Assembly (NCBI GenBank): GCA_024641965.1
Contig: JAHECC010000002.1
Coordinates: 1-40,046 of the forward strand
DNA: 40,046 bases
Direction of reading: 5' to 3'
Source of the DNA: Rubrivivax sp.
GTDB lineage: Bacteria > Pseudomonadota > Gammaproteobacteria > Burkholderiales > Burkholderiaceae_C
Made by a program: the position numbers and the translations under genes. A model generated the notes under the pieces. It was not told the DNA's origin and made no database searches. It saw only the letters and a program-made list of their open reading frames with translations. Of this stretch, positions 36,740 through 40,046 are shown in pieces (the stretch's first letter is position 1; each line of letters opens with the position of its first letter).

Positions 36740-37213
36740 TCAGTCGACGCCCTTCTTCTTCACGCTGGTCACGCGCGGTTTCGCACGCTTGATCGAACCA
36801 CCCGCGGTGACGCGCTGGTTGCCGAAGACCTTGACCTTCTTGATCTGCGGACGGTGGTTTCCGCTTTTCGAGAACTTCAGGATCTTCACCACGCGCGGAC
36901 CGGGCATCTGCGCCTCGCGCACCGGCTTTTCGGGTGCGACGGGCGGGCGCCACAGCACCAGCAGCTTGCCGATGTGCTGCACGGCACCGGCGTTCAGCGT
37001 CTCGGCCAGCTGTTGCAACGCCTGCATGCGCTGATCGCGCGAATCCGAGAACATGCGCACCTTGATCAGACCATGTGCGCGCAGCGCGGCGTCGGCCTCC
37101 TTCAGCACCGCCGCCGTCAGGCCGTCGGTACCGACGAGCACCACCGGGTCGAGGTGATGGGCCTGGCCGCGCAGGTCCTTGCGTTCGGCGGGCGTCAACT
37201 GTAGAGAGGGCAT
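36740..37213 (-). CDS. yhbY: YhbY family (CRM domain) RNA-binding protein
   Basis: A 157-residue protein with an N-terminal CRS1/YhbY domain (about 3-97): [49 protein letters not shown], then a basic Lys/Arg-rich tail of some 60 residues that E. coli YhbY lacks. YhbY-type proteins bind pre-50S ribosomal particles. It diverges from rlmE, another 23S rRNA factor, across only 20 bases. No ribosome site precedes the ATG, and GATAAT ends six bases before it. Confidence 0.93.
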   Translation of the reverse strand: MPSLQLTPAERKDLRGQAHHLDPVVLVGTDGLTAAVLKEADAALRAHGLIKVRMFSDSRDQRMQALQQLAETLNAGAVQHIGKLLVLWRPPVAPEKPVREAQMPGPRVVKILKFSKSGNHRPQIKKVKVFGNQRVTAGGSIKRAKPRVTSVKKKGVD

Positions 37214-37218
37214 GCCCG

Positions 37219-37225
37219 TATTATC
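37219..37225. promoter_or_regulatory. overlapping divergent -10 elements of yhbY and rlmE
   Basis: The bases TATTATC read as TATTAT on the plus strand (nine bases before the rlmE ATG). On the minus strand they read as GATAAT (six bases before the yhbY ATG). The spacer is just 20 bases and has no ribosome site on either side, so both genes may have leaderless messages and compete for this site. Confidence 0.5.
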
Positions 37226-37233
37226 GCCGCGCG

Positions 37234-37911
37234 ATGAAGATCAACACCAAGAGCCGGAAGGTCAACAAGGCCTGGTTGAACGACCATGTCAACGACCCCT
37301 ACGTCAAGCTGGCGGCGAAGGAGGGCTACCGCGCACGCGCCGCCTACAAGCTGAAGGAGATCGACGAGGCGCTGAACCTGGTGCACCCCGGCCAGCTGGT
37401 GGTGGACCTGGGCTGCGCACCGGGGGCCTGGAGCCAGTACCTTCGGCGGCGCTTCGCACCCAGGCAGGCGGGGTCGGGTGGTGCTGCGACGGGTGATCTG
37501 CACGGCCGTATCGTGGCGCTGGACCTGCTGGCATTCGAGCCGGTGGACGGCGTGCACTTCATTCAGGGAGACTTCCGCGACGCGGCCGTGCTGGCCCAAC
37601 TGGAGGCGCTGTTGGAGGGTCAGGGTGTGGACCTGGTCGTATCCGACATGGCCCCGAACCTGTCGGGAATTGCCTTGGCCGACGCTGCGCGCATGGCCGA
37701 CCTGGTCGAATTGGCGGTGGACTTCGCACAGCGCCACCTCAAGCCCGACGGTGCACTGGTGTGCAAGGTGTTCCACGGCAGCGGTTACAGCCAGCTCGCC
37801 AAGCTGTTCAAGGACAGCTTTCGCAGCGTCAGGCCGATCAAGCCGAAGGCCTCGCGTGACAGGTCGTCTGAAACCTTTCTGGTCGGCCTGGGTCTGAAAC
37901 CGCAGAGGTAG
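37234..37911 (+). CDS. rlmE: 23S rRNA (uridine-2552-2'-O)-methyltransferase RlmE
   Basis: A 225-residue FtsJ/RrmJ-type enzyme that methylates U2552 in the 50S A loop. The K-D-K-E catalytic set is visible: Lys39 in [10 protein letters not shown], Asp in VVSDMAPN, Lys in LVCKVFHG and Glu in [11 protein letters not shown] binding is by [16 protein letters not shown] short insertion rich in Gly and Ala (around 75-90) is tolerated in this family. The frame is open upstream into yhbY territory, but the ATG at 37234 gives the family start. It precedes ftsH, the usual order. Confidence 0.96.
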   Translation: MKINTKSRKVNKAWLNDHVNDPYVKLAAKEGYRARAAYKLKEIDEALNLVHPGQLVVDLGCAPGAWSQYLRRRFAPRQAGSGGAATGDLHGRIVALDLLAFEPVDGVHFIQGDFRDAAVLAQLEALLEGQGVDLVVSDMAPNLSGIALADAARMADLVELAVDFAQRHLKPDGALVCKVFHGSGYSQLAKLFKDSFRSVRPIKPKASRDRSSETFLVGLGLKPQR

Positions 37912-38005
37912 CGCGCCTGCAAGGGTCGACGCAGCGCGGCGGAATGCACGCGATGTACCCGTGGAATGAGACATCCGCGCCGTGGGGCCACAGGCTTGTC
38001 TGCAC

Positions 38006-38011
38006 TAGAAT
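38006..38011 (+). promoter_or_regulatory. -10-like TAGAAT upstream of ftsH
   Basis: TAGAAT lies 77 bases before the ftsH GTG in a 177-base gap. No good sigma-70 -35 or heat-shock (sigma-32) pattern is apparent, so this is only a candidate. Confidence 0.3.
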
Positions 38012-38088
38012 CGACCCCATATGCCGTGGAATCCGGCTCAGGCGTATGGCCCTCGGCCGGCGCACGCCAAAGTGGAATAGGAGCCCCG

Positions 38089-39990
<1,902 letters not shown>

Positions 39991-40019
39991 GCGACCGTGC
40001 AGGGGGCTATCCATCAAGT

Positions 40020-40039
40020 GGGGCTGCGGCCCCGCTTTT
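40020..40039 (+). terminator. small terminator after ftsH
   Basis: GGGGC and GCCCC pair around TGCG, then GC and TTTT. The stem is only five base pairs, so termination is likely partial. The window ends seven bases further on. Confidence 0.5.
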
Positions 40040-40046
40040 GCGTTGC

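Noticed and set aside
37966-38088. Upstream extension of ftsH by 41 codons
   Set aside because: The added residues are not FtsH-like and AGGAG stands directly before the GTG at 38089.

Overview
The window is about 40 kb of high-GC chromosomal DNA. It looks like a betaproteobacterium of the order Burkholderiales, of the Rubrivivax/Methylibium/Leptothrix type. This is inferred from the GC-rich codon use, the block carA-carB-greA-DUF4149-yhbY-rlmE-ftsH, surE-pcm-nlpD, and the many Liv and TRAP transport genes. I saw no rRNA, tRNA, phage, insertion sequence or CRISPR array. Gene density is high and no gap without a gene exceeds 300 bases.

Layout. 33-6316 (+): a four-gene catabolic operon of aldehyde dehydrogenase, fused enoyl-CoA hydratase/3-hydroxyacyl-CoA dehydrogenase, epoxide hydrolase and acyl-CoA synthetase. 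6336-8799 (-): three exported envelope proteins, including an M48 peptidase with a TPR-like tail. 8967-12000 (-): a LuxR-type response regulator and a polytopic sensor kinase. 12051-13028 (-): a quinone oxidoreductase. 13112-15692 (+): surE, pcm and nlpD, the stress and cell-envelope block that usually ends in rpoS, which is missing here. 15815-22566 (+): a Liv-type ABC importer (livH, M, G, F, K) with an acyl-CoA synthetase inside the operon, closed by a strong terminator. 22643-24019 (+): rlmD.

24038-30218 is the most interesting part. A minus-strand operon encodes E1 alpha and beta of a thiamine-diphosphate 2-oxo-acid/acetoin-type dehydrogenase, a three-part TRAP transporter and, as its last gene, a MarR regulator. 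The operon runs tail to tail into a plus-strand gene for a two-lobed cupin. An 18-base sequence, 17 of 18 identical and in the same orientation to the downstream gene, lies in front of the cupin gene and in front of the operon. These are probably the two operators of the MarR protein, tying the cupin to the dehydrogenase/TRAP genes in one regulon whose substrate I cannot name.

30319-31014 (-): a Bax-inhibitor-1 family membrane protein. 31314-39990: pyrimidine/arginine biosynthesis (carA, carB), transcription elongation (greA, behind a terminator-like leader hairpin), a small membrane protein, yhbY and rlmE diverging from a 20-base spacer, and the membrane protease gene ftsH, followed by a small terminator at the window edge.
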